Shown here one piece after another: positions 1-7,206 of a stretch of 19,239 nt of DNA. The notes beneath the pieces were generated by a model, which was given only the letters and a program-made list of their open reading frames with translations, was not told the DNA's origin and searched no databases. Positions within the stretch are counted from its first letter, which is position 1. Every line of letters begins with the position of its first letter. Source of the stretch: a bacterium (lineage in GTDB: Bacteria; UBA6262). The DNA lies in NCBI GenBank assembly GCA_028716025.1, contig JAQUQP010000018.1:1-19239 (forward strand). Direction: 5' to 3'. Position numbers and translations under genes: made by a program.

Positions 1-136
1 TGATATCACTAAACAGGACCTTAATGGTATAGCCGCGTTCCAAACGAAAATCACCTACTAAAAGAATAGCTGATCCTAAAAGTATCAAACTGACCAAGAC
101 CAGCAATCCTACTTTAGTTTCCTGGCTTAAGCCCAT
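1..136 (-). CDS. mlaD: MlaD-like MCE-domain lipid-transport protein, N-terminal 45 codons (3' end outside window)
   Basis: Only the start of this gene is inside the window. ATG at 136-134 is preceded by a good ribosome-binding site (AGGAGA, 5 bases upstream). The visible peptide begins MGLSQETKVG, runs through a single hydrophobic helix at about residues 9-27 (LLVLVSLILLGSAILL), and then enters GYTIKVLFSDI, the typical first strand of an MCE domain. In the family, MlaD is anchored in the inner membrane by one N-terminal helix and forms a hexameric periplasmic ring that passes phospholipids between the MlaFE transporter and the outer membrane. The gene lies 16 bases after mlaF, so the order mlaE-mlaF-mlaD supports the call. 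Length and later domains cannot be judged. Confidence 0.88.
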   Translation of the reverse strand, partial: MGLSQETKVGLLVLVSLILLGSAILLVGDFRLERGYTIKVLFSDI

Positions 137-152
137 GTAATTCTCCTTTGGA

Positions 153-911
153 TTAACCCCGGTCTTCCAAAGTAATAGGACCTTTGGCCGTACCGGTAAT
201 AAATTGCTTTACAACTGGATCTGAGGTGTTTTTGATCTCATCCGGAGTTCCCACTTGCTGTATCACGCCATGATACATCATGGCAATCCGGTCAGCAACG
301 GTATAAGCACTGACCATATCATGGGTCACGACAATCGAAGTTACGCCAAGTTTTTCTTTCATATTAATGATCAGGTCATTGACCGCGTCTGACATAATCG
401 GGTCAACACCCGTAGTCGGCTCATCATATAAGATATATTGTGGTTTGGCCGCGATAGCCCTAGCCAGCCCCACCCTTTTGCGCATACCCCCCGAGAGTTC
501 AGAGGGCATGGTTTGTTCAATTCCTTCCAGCCCTACCAGGCGCAGGCATTCAGTGACCCGTTCTTGGATCTGTTTTTCATCACTCATCAAGTGCTGGGTA
601 CGTAATCCGAAGCTGATGTTCTCACTGACATTCATGGAATCAAAGAGAGCCGCCCCCTGGAACAAGAAACCGAATTTTTTTTGGATACTCTGTAACTCCA
701 ACGGCGGCAAGATGGAAATATTTACATCATCTACTTCAACTGCTCCTTTATCCGGCTTCATCAAACCAACGATATGCTTGAGAGTCACGCTTTTGCCGCA
801 ACCGCTGCGCCCAATGATCACCATTGTTTCGCCGGCATTAATGGTCAAATCTAAACCTCTTAAAACTTCCTGCTGACTAAATTTTTTATAAACTCCAGTT
901 AATTTGATCAT
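153..911 (-). CDS. mlaF: MlaF-like ABC transporter ATP-binding protein
   Basis: This 252-residue ABC ATPase is the energy-coupling subunit of a MlaFEDB-type phospholipid transporter on the cytoplasmic face of the inner membrane. Visible motifs are Walker A GRSGCGKS (34-41), Q-loop Q85, signature LSGGMRKR (139-146), Walker B with catalytic glutamate ILYDEPTTGVDP (160-171, E164) and the switch histidine H197. The GMRKRVGLARA wording after the signature is typical of the Mla/MCE ATPases. The ATG lies one base after the mlaE stop with no strong ribosome-binding site of its own, so translation is probably coupled to mlaE. Length is normal and nothing is missing. The substrate is inferred from the family and from neighbouring mlaE and mlaD. 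Confidence 0.95.
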   Translation of the reverse strand: MIKLTGVYKKFSQQEVLRGLDLTINAGETMVIIGRSGCGKSVTLKHIVGLMKPDKGAVEVDDVNISILPPLELQSIQKKFGFLFQGAALFDSMNVSENISFGLRTQHLMSDEKQIQERVTECLRLVGLEGIEQTMPSELSGGMRKRVGLARAIAAKPQYILYDEPTTGVDPIMSDAVNDLIINMKEKLGVTSIVVTHDMVSAYTVADRIAMMYHGVIQQVGTPDEIKNTSDPVVKQFITGTAKGPITLEDRG

Positions 912-912
912 A

Positions 913-1758
913 TCAACCGATCCCGAAAAATTGCAGGATATTGGTGAGAAAAGTATCGGAAACCAGGATGAGCACCATGGAAATAACCACGGACTGGGTT
1001 GTTGACTTTCCCACTCCTTCAGCCCCGCCCTCAGTGGTAAATCCCTTATAGCAGCTAATCAAAGCAATAATAATACCGAACACCACGCACTTGATCAGGC
1101 CATGAATAATATCCTTACCCCGCATAAAGTCAACTATATCATGATAATATCTAGTTGAAGGAATAGCCATTTTATACACACTGACAAAGAATCCTCCAAG
1201 AATGCCTAATATATTTGAATAGATGGTCAATATGGGGACCATAACGATGCAAGCTAAAAAACGCGGCACGACCAGGTATTTGACCGGGTTGGCCCCTAAG
1301 GTATACAACGCATCAATCTGTTCCGTTACCCGCATAGTGCCCAACTCGGCAGTAATAGCGGCCCCCACCCGACCGGCGATAACAATTGAAGTTAGCACCG
1401 GTCCGAGTTCTTTCACCATAGAAAAACCAACCGCGGTTCCTACATATAATGGTTCACCGAGAATATTCTTGGACGCGGCACCCATCTGTAAAGCCAAGAC
1501 CATCCCCACTGAGACACTGGTCAAGGAAGCGACCACCAGGGAATTGACACCAACTTCATTTAATTGCTTAGTGATATTTTTATAGTCATAAGGCCGGCGG
1601 AAAGTCCAGAATACTATCTGTATAAAAAGCATTACTAGTTTACCAATATGATCAGCAAACCCGACTACTTTTTTTCCCAGGAATTTAATAAATTTGTCTT
1701 CCTCAATGCGTTCTTCTATCTTTTGTTCTATACTTTCTCCGGGAAGATGCTTATGCAC
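913..1758 (-). CDS. mlaE: MlaE-like ABC transporter permease
   Basis: Integral membrane permease of the MlaFEDB/MCE lipid transporter family, about 281 residues. The family signature is clear: KELGPVLTSIVIAGRVGAA, followed by ITAELGTMRVTEQIDAL, near residues 116-149. Five or so hydrophobic segments follow the family pattern. The start is uncertain. The frame is open to TTG at 1773, which has no ribosome-binding site. GTG at 1758 has GGAG four bases upstream and is preferred. Either start leaves a charged N-terminal extension (EQKIEERIEEDKFIKF) before the membrane part, longer than in E. coli MlaE. It lies downstream of alr across a repeat-filled spacer and is followed directly by mlaF and mlaD. 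Confidence 0.92.
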   Translation of the reverse strand: MHKHLPGESIEQKIEERIEEDKFIKFLGKKVVGFADHIGKLVMLFIQIVFWTFRRPYDYKNITKQLNEVGVNSLVVASLTSVSVGMVLALQMGAASKNILGEPLYVGTAVGFSMVKELGPVLTSIVIAGRVGAAITAELGTMRVTEQIDALYTLGANPVKYLVVPRFLACIVMVPILTIYSNILGILGGFFVSVYKMAIPSTRYYHDIVDFMRGKDIIHGLIKCVVFGIIIALISCYKGFTTEGGAEGVGKSTTQSVVISMVLILVSDTFLTNILQFFGIG

Positions 1759-1775
1759 ACTAGACTCCAACAATT

Positions 1776-1910
1776 CACGAAATTCTAATATCTAAATCCT
1801 AAACAATATCGAATGTTCAAAATTCAAATAGTACAATGTTTGGAAAATTTGTATTTTGTGCTTATAATTTGTTTCGAATTTAGGATTTAGGATTTCGAAT
1901 TTCGTATTTG
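1776..1910. repeat. Imperfect long inverted repeat in the alr-mlaE spacer (IR-A)
   Basis: Nearly the whole 139-base spacer is an AT-rich imperfect palindrome. The left arm (about 1776-1829) and the reverse complement of the right arm (about 1846-1910) share ACGAAATTC, then CTAAATCCTAAA, then CAAAAT[T/A]CAAAT in the same order. The loop lies near 1838. The right arm also repeats TTTAGGATTTAGGATTTCG internally. The structure starts 2 bases after the alr stop and ends by the mlaE start. On the transcript it would fold into a long irregular stem. Function unknown. Confidence 0.7.
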
Positions 1911-1912
1911 TC

Positions 1913-3025
1913 TTACTTGTATATCCTCGGTACCCGCGCTGTTATGCCGCACACAATTTCATAACTGATAGTCTTAGCCCACTCAGCGACTTCATTGACC
2001 GTAATAGTTTCCTGGCCTTGTTTACCGATCAAGACAACTTCTGTCCCGACATCGATCCCTTTCATACCGGTAAGATCGATCATGCACATATCCATGCATA
2101 CCCGCCCGATGACCGGAACTCTTCTCCCTTGTACCAGGACTTCCGCCTCATTCGCCAGGCTCCAAGCATAGCCATCGGCATATCCTATAGGTAACGTGCC
2201 AATGAAAGAATTCCGTTTAGTGACGAAAGTACGACTATAACTAACGCTATTACCCTTGGGCAAACGTTTTAGATAAACGATCTTAGTCTTTAAACTTAGC
2301 ACCGGATGCAAAGTGATCTGCTTTTCAGCGCCCTTGAATGGTGCTATACCATACATCATTAAGCCTGGCCGCACCATATTGAAAGCATAATCCTTGTATT
2401 TAAGGATAGCGGCACTGCCACTGACATGTTTATATTTTACAGCGATCCGCTCCCGTTCCAATTCCTTAATGATCCTGACAAATATCCCTATTTGCCCGCG
2501 GGAGAAGGGTTCATCACTTTCAGCTGAAGCTAAATGAGTATATAATCCTTCCATTTCAATAAACGGAAGTGTTTTGATCTTTTTAATGGTATTGACTGCA
2601 GAGACCGGGCGGACACCAATCCGTCCCATGCCCGTATCCACTTTCAGATGAAATTTTATTTTTTGCTTATGTTTTGCGGCCATACGGGAGAGAGATCGGG
2701 CGCCAGCCAAGCTGGCAATAGTGGGGATAAGATCGTACTCTAGGACAAACTTGAAATTACTAAAAGGGAAAATACTGCCTAATATTAAGATCGGCGCCTT
2801 TATCCCCGCCTTGCGCAAGGCAATGGCTTCCTCGATCAGGGCCACTCCCAAGTAACACCGCTGTTTTTCACAAATCCTGGCCACTTCCAACGCGCCATGG
2901 CCATAAGCATCTGCTTTGACAATAGCCAGGATCTTGGTATGCCGGCGTATTTTCCGGCTGATGTTTTTAAGATTCTGGACAAGCGCCGGTAAATCTATCT
3001 CTGCCCAGGTCGGCCTTAAGAGCAA
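1913..3025 (-). CDS. alr: Alanine racemase
   Basis: PLP-dependent enzyme that interconverts L- and D-alanine and supplies D-Ala for peptidoglycan. The 370-residue length is normal. The PLP-binding lysine is K37 in VKADAYGHG. The second catalytic base is Y263 in NSVSYSRTF, followed by the family motif IGTLPIGYADGY. KVDTGMGRIG (128-137) and MVRPGLMMYGI (217-227) are also conserved, and the C-terminal beta domain ends YEIVCGITARVPR. The start is TTG at 3025-3023; AGAAGGAG six bases upstream (about 3032-3038) makes this start convincing although it is not ATG. It follows dnaB by about 30 bases, so it probably shares the rpsF-dnaB transcript. Confidence 0.96.
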   Translation of the reverse strand: MLLRPTWAEIDLPALVQNLKNISRKIRRHTKILAIVKADAYGHGALEVARICEKQRCYLGVALIEEAIALRKAGIKAPILILGSIFPFSNFKFVLEYDLIPTIASLAGARSLSRMAAKHKQKIKFHLKVDTGMGRIGVRPVSAVNTIKKIKTLPFIEMEGLYTHLASAESDEPFSRGQIGIFVRIIKELERERIAVKYKHVSGSAAILKYKDYAFNMVRPGLMMYGIAPFKGAEKQITLHPVLSLKTKIVYLKRLPKGNSVSYSRTFVTKRNSFIGTLPIGYADGYAWSLANEAEVLVQGRRVPVIGRVCMDMCMIDLTGMKGIDVGTEVVLIGKQGQETITVNEVAEWAKTISYEIVCGITARVPRIYK

Positions 3026-3055
3026 CAGCGTCTCCTTCTAGTATCCTGTTATTAT

Positions 3056-4432
3056 CTATTTTACTGCCGCATACTGCGGTTGCTGCTGTAAGTTTTCAAA
3101 CTTGGCAAATTCTTCCAAGAAATTCAATTTAATTATACCCGTGGGACCATTGCGTTGTTTGCCGATAATAATCTCAGCGATCCCCTTTTCGTCAGGTAAT
3201 ACTTCCTGGTTCTGCTGACGTTTATAATACTCTTCCCGGTAAATAAAAGCTACCAGGTCGGCATCCTGCTCGATCGCCCCAGATTCCCGCAAATCAGCCA
3301 GTTGCGGCCGTTTACCCTCGGTGCGTTTTTCCGGGGAACGATTTAACTGGGATAAGGCTATTACCGGCACTTGCAGTTCTTTGGATAATATTTTGAGCGC
3401 CCGAGTAATATCGGAAATATCCTGTTGCCGGTATTCAATGCGGCCGCTACGGCCAGGCATTAATTGCAAATAGTCAATAACGACCAGACCCAAGCCATGT
3501 TCATGTTTTAAGCGTCTCGCCCGGGCTTTCATCTCCAACACTGACAAAGATGGTGAATCATCAATAAACAAAGGCGCTTCCACGAGCCGGCTGGCTGCAT
3601 TGGTTATGCGCACCCATTCATTTTTAGCGGAGAAGCCTCCCCTGAGTTTTTGCATACTAACCCTGGCTTCAGAACAAAGTAATCTCATGGCCAGATCCTT
3701 ACAAGACATTTCCAAGCTAAAAAAGGCGACGGGGATCTTTTGCTCAATAGCCGCATGCGTGGATATACCCAGAACCAGGCTGGTCTTGCCCATACTTGGA
3801 CGACCGGCTATAATCACCAGGTTTCCCTGCTGTAGGCCGGAAGTTATTTTATCAAAATCGACATAACCGGTCGGTACTCCGGTCACCAGTCGGTTACCAG
3901 TGGTCTTTTCCAACTCATCAATGGTATCATTGACCAGGTCTTTCACGGCCATGAATCCCGTCCCGATCTTCCGGTCCGCGATCTTAAAGATCGCTTCTTC
4001 CGCTTTATCGATCAGGGTTTCTACTTCTTCTGAGTCATCATACGAAATAGAAACTATATTAGTTGCTGTCTCAATGAGCTTGCGTAGCATGCTTTTTTCG
4101 TGGACTATTTTAGCATAGGTCTCCACATGCGCCGCGGTAGTAACGCTATTGATCAAGCTGGTAATATAGGCTCCGCCTCCTACTTCCTTAAAACATGACT
4201 GCTTTTTAAGTTCGTCGCTTAGGGTCAGGGCATCAACCGCTTCCCCCTTGTCATAGAGCAATAATATCGTTCGGTAGATCAGCTGATGGGCTTCTTTATA
4301 AAAATCACCTGTTTGCAGGATCTCAATAGTTTTAGGGATTGCTTCTCTTTCGATCAACATTGATCCTAAAACAGCTTTTTCCGCATCCAGGTTCTGTGGT
4401 GGTATCTTGTCAATTAGAGATCTCTCAGCCAT
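3056..4432 (-). CDS. dnaB: Replicative DNA helicase DnaB
   Basis: Hexameric 5'-3' helicase that unwinds the replication fork; 458 residues from the chosen start. The N-terminal helical domain starts with PPQNLDAEKAVLGSML. After a linker comes the RecA-like motor with Walker A IIAGRPSMGKTS (207-218, K216) and Walker B LVVIDYLQLM (316-325). SQLNRSPEKR and LRESGAIEQDADLV follow, and the C-terminal KQRNGPTG holds the arginine-finger region. The frame is open upstream to 4468, but ATG at 4432 (MAERSLIDKIPP) has AAGGTGG just before it and matches the usual start of the family. There is no intein: both nucleotide-binding motifs are at ordinary spacing. It follows rplI across a spacer with an AT-rich inverted repeat. 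Confidence 0.97.
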   Translation of the reverse strand: MAERSLIDKIPPQNLDAEKAVLGSMLIEREAIPKTIEILQTGDFYKEAHQLIYRTILLLYDKGEAVDALTLSDELKKQSCFKEVGGGAYITSLINSVTTAAHVETYAKIVHEKSMLRKLIETATNIVSISYDDSEEVETLIDKAEEAIFKIADRKIGTGFMAVKDLVNDTIDELEKTTGNRLVTGVPTGYVDFDKITSGLQQGNLVIIAGRPSMGKTSLVLGISTHAAIEQKIPVAFFSLEMSCKDLAMRLLCSEARVSMQKLRGGFSAKNEWVRITNAASRLVEAPLFIDDSPSLSVLEMKARARRLKHEHGLGLVVIDYLQLMPGRSGRIEYRQQDISDITRALKILSKELQVPVIALSQLNRSPEKRTEGKRPQLADLRESGAIEQDADLVAFIYREEYYKRQQNQEVLPDEKGIAEIIIGKQRNGPTGIIKLNFLEEFAKFENLQQQPQYAAVK

Positions 4433-4446
4433 AATCCACCTTGATA

Positions 4447-4520
4447 ATAATATAAATATCAAAACCACAAACCAAAAATTAAAATCTTATACTATTAATT
4501 ATTATTTTGATATTATATTT
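4447..4520. repeat. AT-rich inverted repeat in the rplI-dnaB spacer (IR-E)
   Basis: The spacer contains AATATCAAAA at about 4455-4464 and its exact reverse complement TTTTGATATT at about 4505-4514. Both are flanked by similar AT runs (TAATATA outside each arm). The loop is about 40 bases. The region is nearly pure A/T, so part of the match could be chance. It has the same placement (between a stop and the next ribosome-binding site) as the stronger repeats in this window. Confidence 0.4.
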
Positions 4521-4528
4521 TTTATTTT

Positions 4529-4978
4529 TCAATTTTCTTCTTTTACTACCAGTACTTTCAATTTCGGCATAATATCACTGGTTAACCTGATCGGCACATG
4601 ATACAAACCAAGTTCTTTGATCGGTTTTTCTATTTCAATTATTTTTTTGTCTATGTCTAATCCTTCTTTTCTTAAGGCCTCTTGCAAGTCCTGACTGGTA
4701 ACGGAACCAAATAATTTGTCTCCTTCTCCTGCTTTTACTTTCAGGGTACAAGAGATCTTTTCAATTTTCTCGGCAATCACTTTTGCCTCTTCACGATGTT
4801 TAGCCAGTTGTTTAGCTTCCACCTTTTTAATCTCTTCGTACCTGGCCATATTATGTGCTGTCGCTTCTAGCGCCAGGTTCTGTGGGAACAAGAAATTACG
4901 GGCATAGCCGGCCGAAACATCCACAACTTGGCCTTTATCTCCTACTTTAGAAATATTATCTTTCATTATTACTTTCAT
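4529..4978 (-). CDS. rplI: 50S ribosomal protein L9
   Basis: 149 residues, the normal length for bL9, a large-subunit protein with two globular domains joined by a long helix. The N-terminal domain is diagnostic: MKVIMKDNISKVGDKG, then VVDVSAGYARNFLFPQNLA. A charged helix (about residues 45-75) leads to the C-terminal domain GDKLFGSVTSQDLQEAL. The ATG at 4978 has a strong ribosome-binding site (GAGGAGGGG). Its first 23 bases overlap the end of the upstream DUF2232 gene in another frame, suggesting translational coupling. Order rpsF-ssb-rpsR-DUF2232-rplI-dnaB matches a widely conserved bacterial cluster. Confidence 0.98.
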   Translation of the reverse strand: MKVIMKDNISKVGDKGQVVDVSAGYARNFLFPQNLALEATAHNMARYEEIKKVEAKQLAKHREEAKVIAEKIEKISCTLKVKAGEGDKLFGSVTSQDLQEALRKEGLDIDKKIIEIEKPIKELGLYHVPIRLTSDIMPKLKVLVVKEEN

Positions 4979-5897
4979 TGCCCCTCCTCTTTCTGAAATC
5001 TATCCAGATATCCAGCAATCCAAAGAACATTAAAGCAAACCATAGCTCCCGGTTTAAAGCGACCAGGAGATAAAATAATAACCTCGGCAATTTTCCCGCT
5101 TTGGCTTTATAAAAGAAGTAGCTGGCGATACCCAATCCCTGGACCAAGTACACAAAACCGACTAATACCAAGATATTCACCAAGTTAAGATACAACCAGT
5201 GGAATTGGGAAACCTTAAAGGCTTGATCACTCACCAGTATCCCGCTAGGAACAATAAATCCCCAAACCAGCCATTCAGGACTCCGCCATTGATTCAATAC
5301 CGGCAATGGGTTGGTGGTGATCCCGAAACGACGCAACAGTCTGCCGCTGATGACATAATCCAGATGAACAAAAAACCAAATACCGATTATTAAAAGAGAC
5401 GGCCAGATAAGATCCAGCATCCGCAATAAGCGCCAACTATTTCTTTTAATGAGTGAAAGATCTTCAGCACTTAATCCGCGGTTTTTATAAAATTGGTAGG
5501 CTCTGTCCAGGGAGTCACGTAATATACGTTGCATCTCCAGAGAGAAATTTAACTGCTCTACTCTCTCCAAGATAACTATTAAGAGCGCCAGACTGCCTAA
5601 CAAAAAAACCGTACTAAGAACTATGGTATGCCAGGCTTCTATTTCTTTCTTAATCAAAGTCCCCATAACCAACGCTGGTATACCGGCGGCCAACAAGAAC
5701 ATCAGGCTGATCAGGGTTATCCCGGATAGCAGCCAAATAGTTAAAGCTGCAAATAACATTCCCCCGACCGCGTACCTAGGACCTTTTAAGCAATACAACA
5801 GCACTACCGGTACTAAAGCAAAAAAAGTAAACGGCGGCCAAAATAATACAATACTGCTTAATATCAACGCTGCCAATAATCGGTATGAGTATGACAT
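4956..5897 (-). CDS. DUF2232 (YybS-like) multi-pass membrane protein
   Basis: A 313-residue polytopic inner-membrane protein of unknown function. About eight hydrophobic segments are visible, starting at LLAALILSSIVLFWPPF. A soluble, charged stretch sits mid-protein (SLEMQRILRDSLDRAYQFYKN), and a basic tail ends the protein (FRKRRGNESNNER). The pattern and position fit DUF2232/YybS, found between rpsR and rplI in Firmicutes and other phyla. The family's role is unknown. The frame is open upstream to 5999 inside rpsR, but ATG at 5897 (MSYSYRLL) lies 20 bases after the rpsR stop, just before the first membrane segment, and is the likely start despite a weak ribosome-binding site. The 3' end overlaps rplI by 23 bases. 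Confidence 0.78.
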   Translation of the reverse strand: MSYSYRLLAALILSSIVLFWPPFTFFALVPVVLLYCLKGPRYAVGGMLFAALTIWLLSGITLISLMFLLAAGIPALVMGTLIKKEIEAWHTIVLSTVFLLGSLALLIVILERVEQLNFSLEMQRILRDSLDRAYQFYKNRGLSAEDLSLIKRNSWRLLRMLDLIWPSLLIIGIWFFVHLDYVISGRLLRRFGITTNPLPVLNQWRSPEWLVWGFIVPSGILVSDQAFKVSQFHWLYLNLVNILVLVGFVYLVQGLGIASYFFYKAKAGKLPRLLFYLLVALNRELWFALMFFGLLDIWIDFRKRRGNESNNER

Positions 5898-5917
5898 GGT
5901 AACCCATGAGGAGATCT

Positions 5918-6202
5918 TTATGAAGTGGCGTATGGTAATAAGGCTACAGCCCTGGCTCTTTTGACCGCCCTGATAACTGAGCGCTGGTGACGCGCGCAAT
6001 TGCCAGTAACCCGACGTGGCAATATCTTGCCGCGTTCAGTTACAAAATTTCTTAAGAGCCCTATATTTTTAAAATCTATCTCTTCCTTATTGGCACAGAA
6101 ACGGCATGGTTTACGCCTGAACTGTCCCCTGCGCCCTCCCGGGCCGCCTTCACGCCGTGGACCGGCTGGTCTTGATGCTGGTTTAGGTCTAGCTGTATAC
6201 AT
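5918..6202 (-). CDS. rpsR: 30S ribosomal protein S18
   Basis: bS18, 94 residues, a small-subunit protein that pairs with S6 on the platform. The core [20 protein letters not shown] and the motif [21 protein letters not shown] are unmistakable. The CxxC pair plus NCARH keep the cysteine/histidine set of zinc-binding (C+) S18 forms. The N-terminus carries a basic, Gly/Pro/Arg-rich extension of about 30 residues ([18 protein letters not shown]), probably disordered. ATG at 6202 follows a GGGGGAAG ribosome-binding site. It lies 24 bases after ssb and is co-transcribed with rpsF, its binding partner. Confidence 0.97.
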   Translation of the reverse strand: MYTARPKPASRPAGPRREGGPGGRRGQFRRKPCRFCANKEEIDFKNIGLLRNFVTERGKILPRRVTGNCARHQRSVIRAVKRARAVALLPYATS

Positions 6203-6226
6203 TAAACTTCCCCCTGTTTTGTTTTA

Positions 6227-6670
6227 CTAGAATGGTATTTCTTCGTCTAGATTTTCTTCTTCTGTTTTAGCGCCTTTGGACGGGGCTTCCTTAGACCATT
6301 TAGTCCCGTCTTTATCCGTGGATTCCTGGCCGCCTTTGGCCCGGTCAAGGAACTGGACTTGCTGCGCCACTACTTTAAGTTTGCTCTTTTTAGTGCCATC
6401 ATTTTTGTCTTCCCAGGAATCCTGCTGCAAGCGCCCCTCGATATAAATAGAACTTCCCTTGCCAAGATATTGTTTTATTATCTCCGCTTGCCTGCCCCAA
6501 GCTTCGACCGGAATAAAATCAGCCCGTTCTTGTGTTTGGCCGGATTGATCCTTGAACCTACGGTTGACAGCGATAGAGAAATCAACTACCGCCTGGCCGC
6601 CGGGTGTGTAGCGCAACTCCAGGTCCCGAGTAATATTACCGATCAAGATCACTTTATTTGCGTTAGCCAC
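6227..6670 (-). CDS. ssb: Single-stranded DNA-binding protein
   Basis: 147-residue SSB that coats single-stranded DNA in replication and repair. The OB-fold shows MANANKVILIGNITRDLELR, then GQAVVDFSIAVNRRFKDQSG, ADFIPVEAWGRQAEI and GSSIYIEGRLQQDSWED. A flexible linker ends in the acidic tip DEEIPF, the family's docking site for partner proteins. The start is GTG at 6670-6668, with GAGGGA about 8 bases upstream inside the end of rpsF. Only 4 bases separate the rpsF stop from this start, so translation is probably coupled. Position between rpsF and rpsR is the classic arrangement. Confidence 0.97.
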   Translation of the reverse strand: MANANKVILIGNITRDLELRYTPGGQAVVDFSIAVNRRFKDQSGQTQERADFIPVEAWGRQAEIIKQYLGKGSSIYIEGRLQQDSWEDKNDGTKKSKLKVVAQQVQFLDRAKGGQESTDKDGTKWSKEAPSKGAKTEEENLDEEIPF

Positions 6671-6674
6671 GTCT

Positions 6675-7046
6675 CTATCCCTCTACTTTCGGTTCGGCAG
6701 GAGCTGCTGAAGCTGCCGGAGCCACCTTCACTTTCTCTTTTTTGGGTTTGATCCTTCTTGGCTTTCTTACTTTGGTGGTAATGGAACGAATGATACCGTC
6801 ACTGACTTGATAGGTATTTTTCAGGCTGTTCACCATTTCCGGAGCAGCCTTAAAATTCAAATAAACGAAAAATCCATCCCGATATTTTTTCACCTGGAAA
6901 GCGGTTTTCTTCAGGCCCCATTTATCCGCATGGAGCACTTCCCCGTTACTTGACGTGATCATCTTCTCGAACTTAGCGATCAATTTATCTATTTCTTCAG
7001 CCACTAGATCCGGCCTGAAAATAATAATACTCTCATAACTATGCAT
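6675..7046 (-). CDS. rpsF: 30S ribosomal protein S6
   Basis: bS6, 123 residues from the chosen start; it binds S18 in the small-subunit platform. Recognisable segments are MHSYESIIIFRPDL, the GLKKTAFQVKKYRDGFFVYLNF strand-turn-strand region (WGLKK...), and VSDGIIRSITTKV. The tail is rich in Lys, Ala and Pro and is longer than in E. coli before glutamylation. The frame is open to an ATG at 7064, but the strong AGGAGGT site lies inside that extension, about 9 bases before the ATG at 7046, which is therefore the start. It is the first gene of the rpsF-ssb-rpsR-rplI-dnaB group and has a structured leader. Confidence 0.97.
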   Translation of the reverse strand: MHSYESIIIFRPDLVAEEIDKLIAKFEKMITSSNGEVLHADKWGLKKTAFQVKKYRDGFFVYLNFKAAPEMVNSLKNTYQVSDGIIRSITTKVRKPRRIKPKKEKVKVAPAASAAPAEPKVEG

Positions 7047-7094
7047 TCCACTCAACCTCCTCATAATGTAGATCTTGTTTTTTATATGTAACGC

Positions 7095-7152
7095 TCATTA
7101 TCGACCGCGTACCTGCCTTGTTGCATCATCCGACAGGTTACCCGGAATAAAC
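7095..7152 (-). promoter_or_regulatory. Structured rpsF leader, candidate S6:S18 autoregulatory element
   Basis: The 5' leader of rpsF can fold into a two-tier stem. The inner helix ACCTG/CAGGT pairs 7138-7134 with 7115-7111. Outside it, CCG (7145-7143) faces CGG (7107-7105) and TTAT (7150-7147) pairs with ATAA (7101-7098), with GGTA and TACG forming an internal loop between. Many bacteria carry an S6:S18-binding leader before rpsF that feeds back on translation. The position fits and the CCG is suggestive, but I cannot check the match to the known consensus. Confidence 0.4.
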
Positions 7153-7169
7153 GCACCATATCTTTATTT

Positions 7170-7198
7170 AGTTTACTATAAAAACTGCCTTTTGGCAA
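7170..7198 (-). promoter_or_regulatory. Possible sigma70-type promoter for the rpsF operon
   Basis: On the minus strand TTGCCA (7198-7193, 5 of 6 to the -35 consensus) is followed after 17 bases by TAAACT (7175-7170, 4 of 6 to the -10). Transcription would begin near 7163, just before the leader fold. The -35 box lies inside the candidate hppA terminator stem. Weak evidence from consensus matching alone. Confidence 0.3.
7179..7198 (-). terminator. Weak intrinsic terminator after hppA
   Basis: Reading the minus strand, TTGCC-AAAA-GGCAG is followed directly by TTTTT, 9 bases after the hppA stop. The stem is only 4 Watson-Crick pairs plus one G-U, so it may be a partial terminator. Position between hppA and the rpsF leader is sensible. 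Confidence 0.4.
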
Positions 7199-7206
7199 GG
7201 TATATG

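Noticed and set aside
3056..4432. Intein in DnaB, a common site for them.
   Set aside because: Walker A, Walker B and the C-terminal motifs are at normal spacing, and total length is 458 residues.
5898..5999. A longer DUF2232 protein starting inside rpsR.
   Set aside because: The extension is not hydrophobic, lies in another frame of S18, and a sensible ATG occurs right after the rpsR stop.
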